32,474 nt of DNA from a virus, in IMG/VR virus record IMGVR_UViG_3300022200_003705, positions 1 through 32,474 of that record; one strand, written 5' to 3'. Positions 1 through 5,596 of the stretch are shown in pieces; position 1 is the stretch's first letter, and each line of letters starts with the position of its first letter. The translations under genes and the position numbers were made by a program. Under the pieces are notes generated by a model that made no database searches, had not been told where the DNA came from, and saw only the letters and a program-made list of their open reading frames with translations.

Positions 1-2
1 TA

Positions 3-122
3 TCTCCATGTAAAAGTCTTTCAAATAGTGTACGAAAATTAGAAATGGCAAAAGAAGTCATTGATAGATTTTTAGAGAACCCAGTCACTGAAGATAAAGT
101 AGAATACATTAAATACCCATAA
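3..122 (+). CDS. Partial hypothetical protein (C-terminal 39 aa)
   Basis: An open frame runs in from the left edge and stops with TAA at 120-122; the N-terminus is outside the window. The visible residues include a probable helix (LEMAKEVIDRFLENP) and end in EYIKYP. The next gene's ATG lies one base after this stop, the tight spacing usual in this phage block, which supports the frame being real. No family is recognised and no function is claimed. Confidence 0.5.
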   Translation, partial: SPCKSLSNSVRKLEMAKEVIDRFLENPVTEDKVEYIKYP

Positions 123-123
123 G

Positions 124-327
124 ATGATAAACAAGAATAAAGTAACAGACCTAGAGTTTGAAAATGTAAATGGGTGGGATGCGCCTGACTTTGTAGATGC
201 GTACATATCGTACGCTAACGTACAAGACCCTGACGGTACATGGCGTGCCGCAACAGAAGAAGAGTTGGATGAGTTGAATGACGATCCTGACTTTGTTTAC
301 GAAAGTTTAATATATCAACTACACTAG
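124..327 (+). CDS. Small acidic phage protein, unknown function
   Basis: 67 aa, beginning one base after the preceding stop and ending two bases before the next ATG, so it sits in a tightly packed early operon. It is strongly acidic, with a C-terminal cluster of Asp/Glu (TEEELDELNDDPDFVYESL). It looks like the short acidic proteins common in phage early regions, but no domain can be named. There is no signal peptide, membrane segment or metal-binding motif. The acidic surface could suit a host-factor-binding role or DNA mimicry, but that is speculation from composition only. Confidence 0.75.
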   Translation: MINKNKVTDLEFENVNGWDAPDFVDAYISYANVQDPDGTWRAATEEELDELNDDPDFVYESLIYQLH

Positions 328-329
328 AC

Positions 330-527
330 ATGGAAGCTAAACTAGGAGAGATGCTGTTTAACAGCCTTAAATCTGTGAATGAGGTAATCATACTCAAGGA
401 GCAGTTACGTAAGAACAACGAGGCTCTAATGGCCTTAGCAGATGCCCACACGGGTGAGGTAGCGATGATGTTGGAAGACTTAGTCGCGGAGAACAATAAA
501 GTTCTTGAAATTAATTTTAATATCTAA
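330..527 (+). CDS. Small helical protein, unknown function
   Basis: 65 aa. Leu, Glu and Lys rich with heptad-like spacing (VNEVIILKEQLRKNNEALMALADAHTG), so mostly alpha-helical and possibly coiled-coil. It starts two bases after the previous gene and is the last gene before the terminator hairpin at 555-593, so it probably ends this transcription unit. The reverse-strand open frame across the same bases has no supporting context. Function unknown. Confidence 0.7.
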   Translation: MEAKLGEMLFNSLKSVNEVIILKEQLRKNNEALMALADAHTGEVAMMLEDLVAENNKVLEINFNI

Positions 528-554
528 ATATTAATGTTTAGATTTGCACCCTAC

Positions 555-597
555 GAATCCAATGAAGGGGATGTAAAAGTCCCCTTCGGATTCTTTT
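555..597 (+). terminator. Intrinsic terminator after the first small-gene group
   Basis: A long hairpin: GAATCC (555-560) pairs with GGATTC (588-593), and GAAGGGGA (564-571) pairs with TCCCCTTC (580-587), with a three-base bulge on the 5' side and an eight-base loop. It is followed directly by TTTT. It lies 28 bases after the stop at 527 and closes the operon of small genes. Confidence 0.8.
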
Positions 598-787
598 GAT
601 AGGTGTTACTTAACGGGGTTGACCTTAACTCAACCCGACCAGCTACTGATGGTAGCGATAGAGTTCATTAATATCAAGCGGTAAATCTTGGCTCTGACCC
701 ACAAGCGTCAACCAAGTCATAAGCGATAAGTTCCTAGTGGTTCTTTAAATGTGCCCGTCCAATTGCAGGTTTGGATTTTTGATATTG
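598..787. other. Gene-free stretch with potential RNA structure
   Basis: No convincing protein gene. Local hairpins are visible: GGGTTGA (616-622) with TCAACCC (630-636); GCTAC (642-646) with GTAGC (652-656); CTTG (687-690) with CAAG (702-705). GGTTGAC (617-623) can also pair with GTCAACC (707-713), which would enclose the two downstream hairpins in a multibranch fold or compete with the first. A weak hairpin TCCAA/TTGGA (758-762/771-775) followed by five T closes the stretch. This could be a small structured RNA or leader element. It does not fit a tRNA: there is no D-loop and no TTCRANY T-loop. Confidence 0.35.
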
Positions 788-868
788 ATGGCTAGTAAGC
801 GTAATGCTGACACTGGGCTACTATTAATAGGTATCGCAGGTATAGGCTTGGTATATACGCAATACTAA
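788..868 (+). CDS. Candidate 26-aa single-pass membrane miniprotein
   Basis: ATG at 788 to TAA at 866-868. Polar N-terminus (MASKRNADTG) followed by one hydrophobic stretch (LLLIGIAGIGLVYTQY) with small-residue GxxGxG spacing suited to a transmembrane helix. It is the only open frame in this gap with protein-like character. Very short hydrophobic proteins with a basic/polar start and a glycine-bearing helix are frequent in Bacteroidetes phages, which favours it being real. The last six codons overlap the upstream copy of the 42-bp repeat (851-892). No obvious ribosome-binding site, as elsewhere in the window. Confidence 0.4.
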   Translation: MASKRNADTGLLLIGIAGIGLVYTQY

Positions 869-892
869 AAAACACTAATAAAACAAACAAAA
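851..892 (+). repeat. Imperfect 42-bp direct repeat, copy A
   Basis: Aligns without gaps to 1576-1617 with 33 of 42 bases identical; shared blocks are GTATATACG, AAAACAC and AATAAAACAAAC. Copy A ends 20 bases before the methyltransferase ATG and copy B ends 19 bases before the primase ATG, so spacing to the downstream start is conserved. It may be a shared leader/regulatory element or the flank of an inserted gene. Confidence 0.6.
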
Positions 893-912
893 AAGAATTT
901 AAAAAATAAGCG

Positions 913-1557
913 ATGGCAAGAATTTTAATAGCCTGTGAGGAAAGTCAGGCAGTAACAAAAGCATTCAGAAAGTTAGGACACGAGGCTTTTTCTTGTGACA
1001 TATTACCTTGTAGCGGTGGGCATCCTGAATGGCACTTACAGCAAGATGTTACTGAACTATTAAAACAGAAATGGGATTTGATTATAGCCTTCCCACCGTG
1101 TACCTACTTAACTGTAACAGGTAATAGATGGTTTAACATTGAAAGGTATGGTGAAAAAGCCGTGAAGCGACACGAAGACCGTAAAGAAGCGATTAAATTC
1201 TTTATGATGTTTGCAAATGCTAACTGTAACCATATTGTAATTGAAAACCCTGTTGGCGTAATGAGTAGCGAATGGCGGAAACCTGACCAAATTATAAACC
1301 CTTGGCAGTTTGGCGACCCATTTGAAAAGAAAACCTGCCTTTGGCTTAAAGAACTTCCGACATTAACGCCTACGAATGAAGTAGAACCTGCGCCAAGAAA
1401 AGAATTTAAGAGTGGGAAAACTATGCCTGCCTGGTATGCTGATGCTTGGAAACTACCTAAAGAAGAAAGAGCGAAACTAAGAAGTAAGACCTTTCCAGGG
1501 ATTGCACAGGCTATGGCGAACCAATGGCATAACTTTCTTATGAAAACGGATGCTTAG
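913..1557 (+). CDS. DNA cytosine-methyltransferase-like protein
   Basis: 214 aa, small for a methyltransferase. The N-terminus fits a Rossmann-type SAM site (ILIACEESQAV, then GHEAFSCDILP to about residue 32). A PPC motif at 61-63 (FPPCTYLT) matches the Pro-Cys catalytic motif IV of C5-cytosine methyltransferases, and ENP at 111-113 matches the ENV motif VI. The end (KTFPGIAQAMANQW) resembles the motif X region that helps close the SAM pocket. Phage proteins of this shape are usually annotated as DNA cytosine methyltransferases; the substrate base and recognition site cannot be read from sequence. No restriction enzyme is adjacent, so it is an orphan that could protect phage DNA. Copies of a 42-bp repeat lie on both sides. 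Modification of free nucleotides is a less likely alternative. Confidence 0.75.
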   Translation: MARILIACEESQAVTKAFRKLGHEAFSCDILPCSGGHPEWHLQQDVTELLKQKWDLIIAFPPCTYLTVTGNRWFNIERYGEKAVKRHEDRKEAIKFFMMFANANCNHIVIENPVGVMSSEWRKPDQIINPWQFGDPFEKKTCLWLKELPTLTPTNEVEPAPRKEFKSGKTMPAWYADAWKLPKEERAKLRSKTFPGIAQAMANQWHNFLMKTDA

Positions 1558-1575
1558 GTATTACGCACAACGAGT

Positions 1576-1617
1576 GTATATACGAAACGTATTAAAACAC
1601 CAATAAAACAAACTAAA
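1576..1617 (+). repeat. Imperfect 42-bp direct repeat, copy B
   Basis: Second copy of the element at 851-892, 33 of 42 bases identical without gaps. It starts 18 bases after the methyltransferase stop and ends 19 bases before the primase-helicase ATG. A Bacteroidetes-like -7 element lies just downstream at 1622-1629. Confidence 0.6.
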
Positions 1618-1621
1618 ATCA

Positions 1622-1629
1622 TACTTTCG
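1622..1629 (+). promoter_or_regulatory. Possible -7 promoter element before the primase gene
   Basis: TACTTTCG matches the Bacteroidetes -7 consensus TAnnTTTG at all but one fixed position and ends seven bases before the ATG at 1637. No TTG is found at the expected -33 spacing, so support is moderate. If used, the leader would be only a few bases. Confidence 0.4.
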
Positions 1630-1636
1630 CAAAATT

Positions 1637-3460
1637 ATGAGTAAAATAACTATCTTTAATGGTGCAAGGGATACCATAAACCCCTACTACATAACAGTAG
1701 ACCAAGCACTTAACCGCATAAGAACGGGTAGAAGTGCTGAGGCTGTCAACCTAATTAGACAGAAGTTCATTGCGGGAGAGGACTACGCCAGTCTTAAAGT
1801 GTCACTGCCATCTGTCATCTTTGCGGGTGTAGCAGACAAGGTAGGGAAGGATAAGAACGGAAACGATACGCTAAGGAATGACGAATGCATATCCAGCCAT
1901 TCAGGATTCTTTGTGCTAGACTTTGACGAGGGAGATGCAGAGGTCATACGACAGCGATTGCAGAAGGACACCTACATCTACGCTGTTTGGGCTGGCGTTA
2001 CGAAGGGTTGCAAGGCTCTTGTGAAGTGTCCCCCAAACATCATCAATCACCCGATGTACTACAACGCATTTCTGTCTCGTTACCCTGAGTTGGACAGTAC
2101 CTCTAAGAATATAGGTAGACTGTGCTTCGAGTCCTACGACCAAGACCTTTGGGTAAACCCTGACAGTAAGGTTTGGGACAGAACCTTGACTGACGAGCAG
2201 TACCAAGCACAGAAGGCGGACGCTAAGGAGAAGCGTAAGAAGAAGGTACTAGACATAGCAGCCTCAATGATACGTAGTTCGGTAGACGGAGAGAAGCATG
2301 ACGTACTGCTCAAGGCTTCAAGGCTTGTTGGGGGTGCGGTAGGAACTAAGCTAATTACATTTGATGAGGCCACTAAACACCTAGAGGAGGAGATTAAGAA
2401 GAAGAAGCCGAAGGACTTTAGGCTTGCTGTAACCACAATCAAGGACGGCATCGAGTACGGAAAGAAGGCCCCACTCCACGAGATTAAAGAGATGGAGAAG
2501 TCGCTTGACTTTACCAAACGTAACGATGGGAGTTACGACTTCTTAGCCAGTGACGAGGAGATGGACGAGTACGAGAGTGCAGTCATTAACGGCACACTTG
2601 AGATGGGCTTGCCTACGGGGATGCCGAAGTTAGACACGCACTGGATGCTCAAGAAGAATACTCTGGTGTGGCTTGCTGCAAGGGACAACGTAGGTAAGTC
2701 GTTTGTGTTCTGGTACTTCTCGGTACTTGCCGCAACGATGCACGACTGGAAGGTGCTTATGTACGCCAAGGAAAACAGAGATGGCTCAGTCCGCAAGAAG
2801 ATTAAAGAGTTCTACATCGGCAAGTCCATTAAGCTGTTCACAGCGGATGAGCATAAGTTAGCCAAGGACTTTGTGTCTGAACACTACCGATTCTTTACAG
2901 CCAAGAGGATGCACACCGCACAAGACTGGTTGATGAAGTGCGAGATAGTTCACGATGAAGGCTTTGAGTACGATGTTGTCATCGGAGACCCGTACAATGC
3001 GTTCGACCTTCCACTAGGCGAGAATCAGTACACGGTCAACTTGAGGTCACTGAACCTACTGCAAACGTTTAAGGAGAACTACTCCGCTGTTTGGATCACT
3101 GACCACATCACAAGTACAGCAGCTAGGGGCAAGAATAATGACGGTGGTATGGAAGTTCCAAGTAAGCATGACGTTGAGTACGGTCAGATGAAACCCAACA
3201 AGGCAGATGACTTCCTGATCGCCCACAGAAACTTAAAGGACGAAAGCGTTAAGTACTGCACGGAGATTCACGTTGACAAAATCAAGGAGACTGAGACGGG
3301 GGGAAGCCCAAGTCCTAAAGACAGCCCAGTACTATTGTACGCAAACAAGGACTTGTGTGGGTTCAAGTGTAATGGTGTAGACCCAATCAAGGAGTATTGG
3401 AACCGTAAGGATTACTACAACCTCCCGCAAGAAAGAGAGAAATCTATTATAGACACCTAA
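1637..3460 (+). CDS. Primase-helicase (VirE-N/BT4734-type domain plus RecA-like helicase)
   Basis: 607 aa. Residues about 55-180 match the VirE N-terminal/BT4734-like domain: FVLDFDEGD with Asp95 and Asp97, then GVTKGCKALVKC, then NIGRLCFESYDQD. The DxD strand resembles metal-binding motif I of archaeo-eukaryotic-type primases, so this half probably makes primers. From about residue 320 a RecA-like ATPase follows: P-loop ARDNVGKS ending at Gly353-Lys354-Ser355, with Ala-Arg where Gly is common, a Walker B strand DVVIGD ending at Asp451, and WITDHITS as a DnaB-like motif 3. The combination suggests a replicative primase-helicase at the fork, analogous to T7 gp4 but built from different domains. 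It sits upstream of the SSB and polymerase genes. No zinc-binding primase domain is seen. Primer synthesis is inferred; the ATPase fold is clear. Confidence 0.8.
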   Translation: MSKITIFNGARDTINPYYITVDQALNRIRTGRSAEAVNLIRQKFIAGEDYASLKVSLPSVIFAGVADKVGKDKNGNDTLRNDECISSHSGFFVLDFDEGDAEVIRQRLQKDTYIYAVWAGVTKGCKALVKCPPNIINHPMYYNAFLSRYPELDSTSKNIGRLCFESYDQDLWVNPDSKVWDRTLTDEQYQAQKADAKEKRKKKVLDIAASMIRSSVDGEKHDVLLKASRLVGGAVGTKLITFDEATKHLEEEIKKKKPKDFRLAVTTIKDGIEYGKKAPLHEIKEMEKSLDFTKRNDGSYDFLASDEEMDEYESAVINGTLEMGLPTGMPKLDTHWMLKKNTLVWLAARDNVGKSFVFWYFSVLAATMHDWKVLMYAKENRDGSVRKKIKEFYIGKSIKLFTADEHKLAKDFVSEHYRFFTAKRMHTAQDWLMKCEIVHDEGFEYDVVIGDPYNAFDLPLGENQYTVNLRSLNLLQTFKENYSAVWITDHITSTAARGKNNDGGMEVPSKHDVEYGQMKPNKADDFLIAHRNLKDESVKYCTEIHVDKIKETETGGSPSPKDSPVLLYANKDLCGFKCNGVDPIKEYWNRKDYYNLPQEREKSIIDT

Positions 3461-3473
3461 GGATGGAGTCTTC

Positions 3474-3497
3474 CTGATGATACTGTATCAGCATTTT
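3474..3497 (+). terminator. Weak hairpin after the primase-helicase gene
   Basis: CTGAT (3474-3478) pairs with ATCAG (3487-3491), with possible inner pairing GATAC/GTATC as an alternative, followed by CATTTTAAAA. The stem is short and the T run only four bases, so it may attenuate rather than terminate. A good promoter follows at 3510-3539, consistent with a transcription-unit boundary here. Confidence 0.35.
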
Positions 3498-3509
3498 AAA
3501 AATAATTCA

Positions 3510-3539
3510 TTGTTAATAAAAACCTTTAAACTACATTTG
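3510..3539 (+). promoter_or_regulatory. Bacteroidetes-type promoter (TTG-N19-TACATTTG)
   Basis: TTG at 3510-3512 and a perfect -7 element TACATTTG at 3532-3539, separated by 19 bases, match the Bacteroidetes sigma consensus TTG/TAnnTTTG. The -7 element ends four bases before the ATG at 3544, so the start site should fall on or next to the start codon, giving a leaderless or nearly leaderless message. Confidence 0.7.
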
Positions 3540-3543
3540 TAAA

Positions 3544-3732
3544 ATGATTACGACAATACTTCACTTAACGGGACTTTGGATAGCGTCTATTTTCTTGATA
3601 GCCACAAAGTCAGAGGAGGGGCCAAGCTTCAGAAAGAAAATCTTTTGGATGTTCAGACTCCCAGCAGGACTTTACATAGCTATATGGCTATTCATAACAT
3701 TCACTAAAATAGTAAACTTTTTAAATCAATAA
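3544..3732 (+). CDS. Small two-helix membrane protein
   Basis: 62 aa with two hydrophobic segments: TTILHLTGLWIASIFLIAT at about residues 3-21 and LPAGLYIAIWLFITF at about 39-53, joined by a charged loop (KSEEGPSFRKK). It is predicted to sit in the inner membrane with both segments spanning. Its own promoter lies directly upstream (3510-3539), so it probably starts the unit that continues into the OB-like and SSB genes. Size and topology would allow a holin, a superinfection-exclusion protein or a membrane anchor for replication. No endolysin gene is nearby, which weighs against a classic lysis cassette. Function not assigned. Confidence 0.7.
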   Translation: MITTILHLTGLWIASIFLIATKSEEGPSFRKKIFWMFRLPAGLYIAIWLFITFTKIVNFLNQ

Positions 3733-3742
3733 ATAAGTAATA

Positions 3743-4150
3743 ATGAAGAAAATAAGTAAGGTAGTAAGTGTATTAGTAGGCTCTAGTTGGCAAAGCACAA
3801 ATGGAGATACCATGCATACTCACGATTATGTTATGGAAGATGGACAAAAGATTCAGACCTCCCATAAAGAGCAAAATAAATTCTCTGTTGGCGATGAGGT
3901 AGAGTATGAGGTTAAGTCCAGTCATCCCACATACGGTGATAAAGGTTCAGTAGGTAAAGTGAATACCCGCGGTGGCGGAGGTGCAGGATACAAGCCTGAC
4001 ACCGTGGGGATTACAGTAGGGGCTTGTCTCAATCTATCTGTATCTATGTTCAACCATGGCAAGATAGATAAGGATAAGATAGTAGCAACAGCAGACTGGT
4101 TAATTGAGCAATCGTTCGCACTTAAATCAAAACATTCAAATAAATCATAA
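3743..4150 (+). CDS. OB-like small protein next to SSB, function uncertain
   Basis: 135 aa. The first half (KVVSVLVGSSWQ, HTHDYVMEDG, FSVGDEVEYEVK) reads as a beta-rich, OB-like barrel; residues about 75-90 are glycine-rich (NTRGGGGAGYK), followed by a helical tail (IVATADWLIEQSFALKSK). In Bacteroidetes phages, OB barrels with such helical tails occur among putative ssDNA-binding proteins. It lies five bases upstream of an SSB-like gene in the same unit, which suggests a partner role in handling single-stranded DNA. No acidic SSB tail is present. The OB assignment is by eye and should be read as tentative. Confidence 0.65.
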   Translation: MKKISKVVSVLVGSSWQSTNGDTMHTHDYVMEDGQKIQTSHKEQNKFSVGDEVEYEVKSSHPTYGDKGSVGKVNTRGGGGAGYKPDTVGITVGACLNLSVSMFNHGKIDKDKIVATADWLIEQSFALKSKHSNKS

Positions 4151-4155
4151 AGACT

Positions 4156-4497
4156 ATGAATCAAGTAAAAGGAAGAGTACTAAATGTGGATACACAGGTA
4201 GGCTCAACAGAAAAGGGAGAGTGGAAACGTGTTACAATTTTAGTAGAGACTGCTTCAAAACGTAACAACACAGTACCAGTAGGATTTTTTAATCCTGAGT
4301 TTAACCTGCCGGATGTAGGGACAGAGGTAGAGATTGACTTCTTTGTCGGAGGTAGAGAATGGCAAGGAAAGTACTACGCTCAGATTGACGGAAGTCAACT
4401 AAGAGTAGTAGGAGGTAATCAAATTTCACAACCCAAACATCCTATGGTAAGTCAATCATTTGATGATATTACAGAGGACGATAGTCTTCCATTCTAA
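4156..4497 (+). CDS. ssb: DUF3127-like OB-fold single-stranded DNA-binding protein
   Basis: 113 aa. The OB-fold core runs over about residues 1-85: GRVLNVDTQVGSTEKGEWKR, then VGFFNPEF, then VGTEVEIDFFVGGREWQGKYY. This follows the DUF3127 pattern of Bacteroidetes proteins (GEWKK, then ExxVxVxFDIxxREYNGRWY). A disordered spacer (GNQISQPKHP) leads to an acidic tip ending DDSLPF, the hallmark tail by which bacterial SSBs recruit polymerases, helicases and nucleases. It would coat ssDNA at the fork and gather phage or host repair proteins. It sits between the primase-helicase and polymerase genes and is followed by a gene with its own promoter. The tail plus OB core makes SSB function likely even though the core is not the standard SSB family. 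Confidence 0.85.
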   Translation: MNQVKGRVLNVDTQVGSTEKGEWKRVTILVETASKRNNTVPVGFFNPEFNLPDVGTEVEIDFFVGGREWQGKYYAQIDGSQLRVVGGNQISQPKHPMVSQSFDDITEDDSLPF

Positions 4498-4520
4498 AAT
4501 GGTAGTGTTATAATTTTTAC

Positions 4521-4528
4521 TACCTTTG
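4521..4528 (+). promoter_or_regulatory. Bacteroidetes -7 promoter element before the HNH-like gene
   Basis: TACCTTTG is a perfect match to TAnnTTTG and ends 18 bases before the ATG at 4547. No TTG is seen about 19 bases upstream. With the terminator at 5124-5154 it makes the HNH-like gene a self-contained transcription unit. Confidence 0.5.
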
Positions 4529-4546
4529 TAACAAATAGACAAAGTT

Positions 4547-5095
4547 ATGAGTAGTAAAATATGTTTTAAGTGCGGAGAGGATAAGCCCCTCTCCGCCTAT
4601 TACAAGCACAAACAAATGGGCGATGGGTACTTGAATAAGTGTAAAGATTGTACCAAGAAAGATGTTAGAGAAAGAGAAAGTAAATTACTTCAAGACCATG
4701 AGTGGGTAGAGAAGGAACAAGCCCGACACAGGGAGAAGTATCATAGACTAGGGTATAAAGAAAAGCACAAACCTACAACAGAAGCTAAGAGGGATATAAT
4801 GAAGAGGTATAACGAAAAATATCCTGAGAAAAGGAAAGCTAGAAGTGCTTTAGGTAAGTATACCATACCAAATAGAGATTGTCACCACTGGTCTTACAAC
4901 GAACCTCATTACAAAGACGTAATAATTCTGTCAAAAAAAGATCATAGATTTCTCCACAGGTTTGTAGAGTATGATCAAGAGAGATTCATGTACAGAACAA
5001 TTAAGGCTATTGGAACTTTCGTAGCAGGGGAGCTACTAGACACTAAATACAGGCACATAAAGTATTTCATATACTGCAAACAACTTAACAAATAA
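4547..5095 (+). CDS. Zinc-finger HNH-like endonuclease (possible homing-type)
   Basis: 182 aa. An N-terminal four-cysteine zinc ribbon has Cys6, Cys9, Cys32 and Cys35 (CFKCGED and KCKDC). A basic, helical middle (about 45-105) is rich in Lys/Arg and could lie along DNA. The C-terminal part holds an HNH-like core: CHHW with paired histidines, KDVIIL in the place of the usual Asn strand, then KKDHRFLHR. The canonical Asn is replaced by Asp, so cleavage is not certain. Such proteins are common as free-standing nuclease insertions in phages. It has its own promoter element and its own terminator and separates the SSB from the DnaA-like and polymerase genes, fitting a later insertion. It could instead be a zinc-binding regulator. 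Confidence 0.65.
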   Translation: MSSKICFKCGEDKPLSAYYKHKQMGDGYLNKCKDCTKKDVRERESKLLQDHEWVEKEQARHREKYHRLGYKEKHKPTTEAKRDIMKRYNEKYPEKRKARSALGKYTIPNRDCHHWSYNEPHYKDVIILSKKDHRFLHRFVEYDQERFMYRTIKAIGTFVAGELLDTKYRHIKYFIYCKQLNK

Positions 5096-5123
5096 ACTAA
5101 ACTAAATTTTAAAAGCGGTGATT

Positions 5124-5157
5124 AAAGGGGTGAGGTGTAACGAGCCTCCCTTTTATT
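5124..5157 (+). terminator. Intrinsic terminator after the HNH-like gene
   Basis: GAGG (5132-5135) pairs with CCTC (5145-5148) and the stem extends outward, past a bulged T, through AAGGGG/CCTTTT pairs including G-T pairs. Loop of nine bases. The T-rich 3' side TTTTATTT completes a terminator. It lies 16 bases before the DnaA-like gene's ATG at 5173. Confidence 0.6.
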
Positions 5158-5172
5158 TAAACAAAAAATATT

Positions 5173-5592
5173 ATGGACTACAAAGAAGTACTCAAAGAAC
5201 TAGATGACCTAAGAGACAAGATTCTGGTCTGCATAAGACTAGAAAGAGATAGATTGCAAGAGAAAGCAAAAGAGGTAGCTTTTAATAATCACAAAGACAT
5301 ATTGTACATTTGCAGTCGTATAGGAATGGTATCTGTAGAAGATATCTGTAGCCCCACAAGAATCAAAGAAGTAGTGCAAATTAGACAAATCTACTGCTAC
5401 TTAATGTATAAAAACACAGGACTATCTCTTAAAGACATAGGAGAGATAGTAGGTAGAGATCACGCAACAATTATCTACATGAGAGATTCAATTAAGCACG
5501 AGATTAAGTCTTATTACAAAAATGGATACGACCCAAGAGGTACTGTTGGTATTTTAAAAGCTATTCAAGAAATATCCGATTTACAGTATTAA
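5173..5592 (+). CDS. DnaA domain-IV-like DNA-binding protein
   Basis: 139 aa. Residues about 55-112 match the C-terminal DNA-binding domain of the bacterial initiator DnaA: VEDICSPTR, then VVQIRQIYCYLMYKNTG, then LSLKDIGEIVGRDHATII. The signature GRDHAT is intact at 94-99 (Asp96, His97), where DnaA contacts the DnaA-box major groove. The AAA+ ATPase domain is absent; instead there is a short helical N-terminus (about 1-45). It therefore probably binds DnaA-box-like sites without ATP-driven unwinding, as a phage origin-binding protein or a decoy of host DnaA. It lies four bases upstream of the DNA polymerase gene, with which it is presumably co-expressed. Confidence 0.8.
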   Translation: MDYKEVLKELDDLRDKILVCIRLERDRLQEKAKEVAFNNHKDILYICSRIGMVSVEDICSPTRIKEVVQIRQIYCYLMYKNTGLSLKDIGEIVGRDHATIIYMRDSIKHEIKSYYKNGYDPRGTVGILKAIQEISDLQY

Positions 5593-5596
5593 AGCT

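Noticed and set aside
539-546. TAGATTTG as a promoter
   Set aside because: A matching -7 box, but no TTG at correct spacing and a terminator hairpin begins nine bases later, so it would make no useful transcript.
617-714. Possible tRNA, from a seven-base GGTTGAC/GTCAACC end pairing
   Set aside because: 97 bases long, no D-arm, and the loop in the T-arm position (CTCTGAC) does not fit TTCRANY.
3544-3732. Holin assignment for the two-helix protein
   Set aside because: Size fits, but there is no endolysin nearby and it lies in the replication block.
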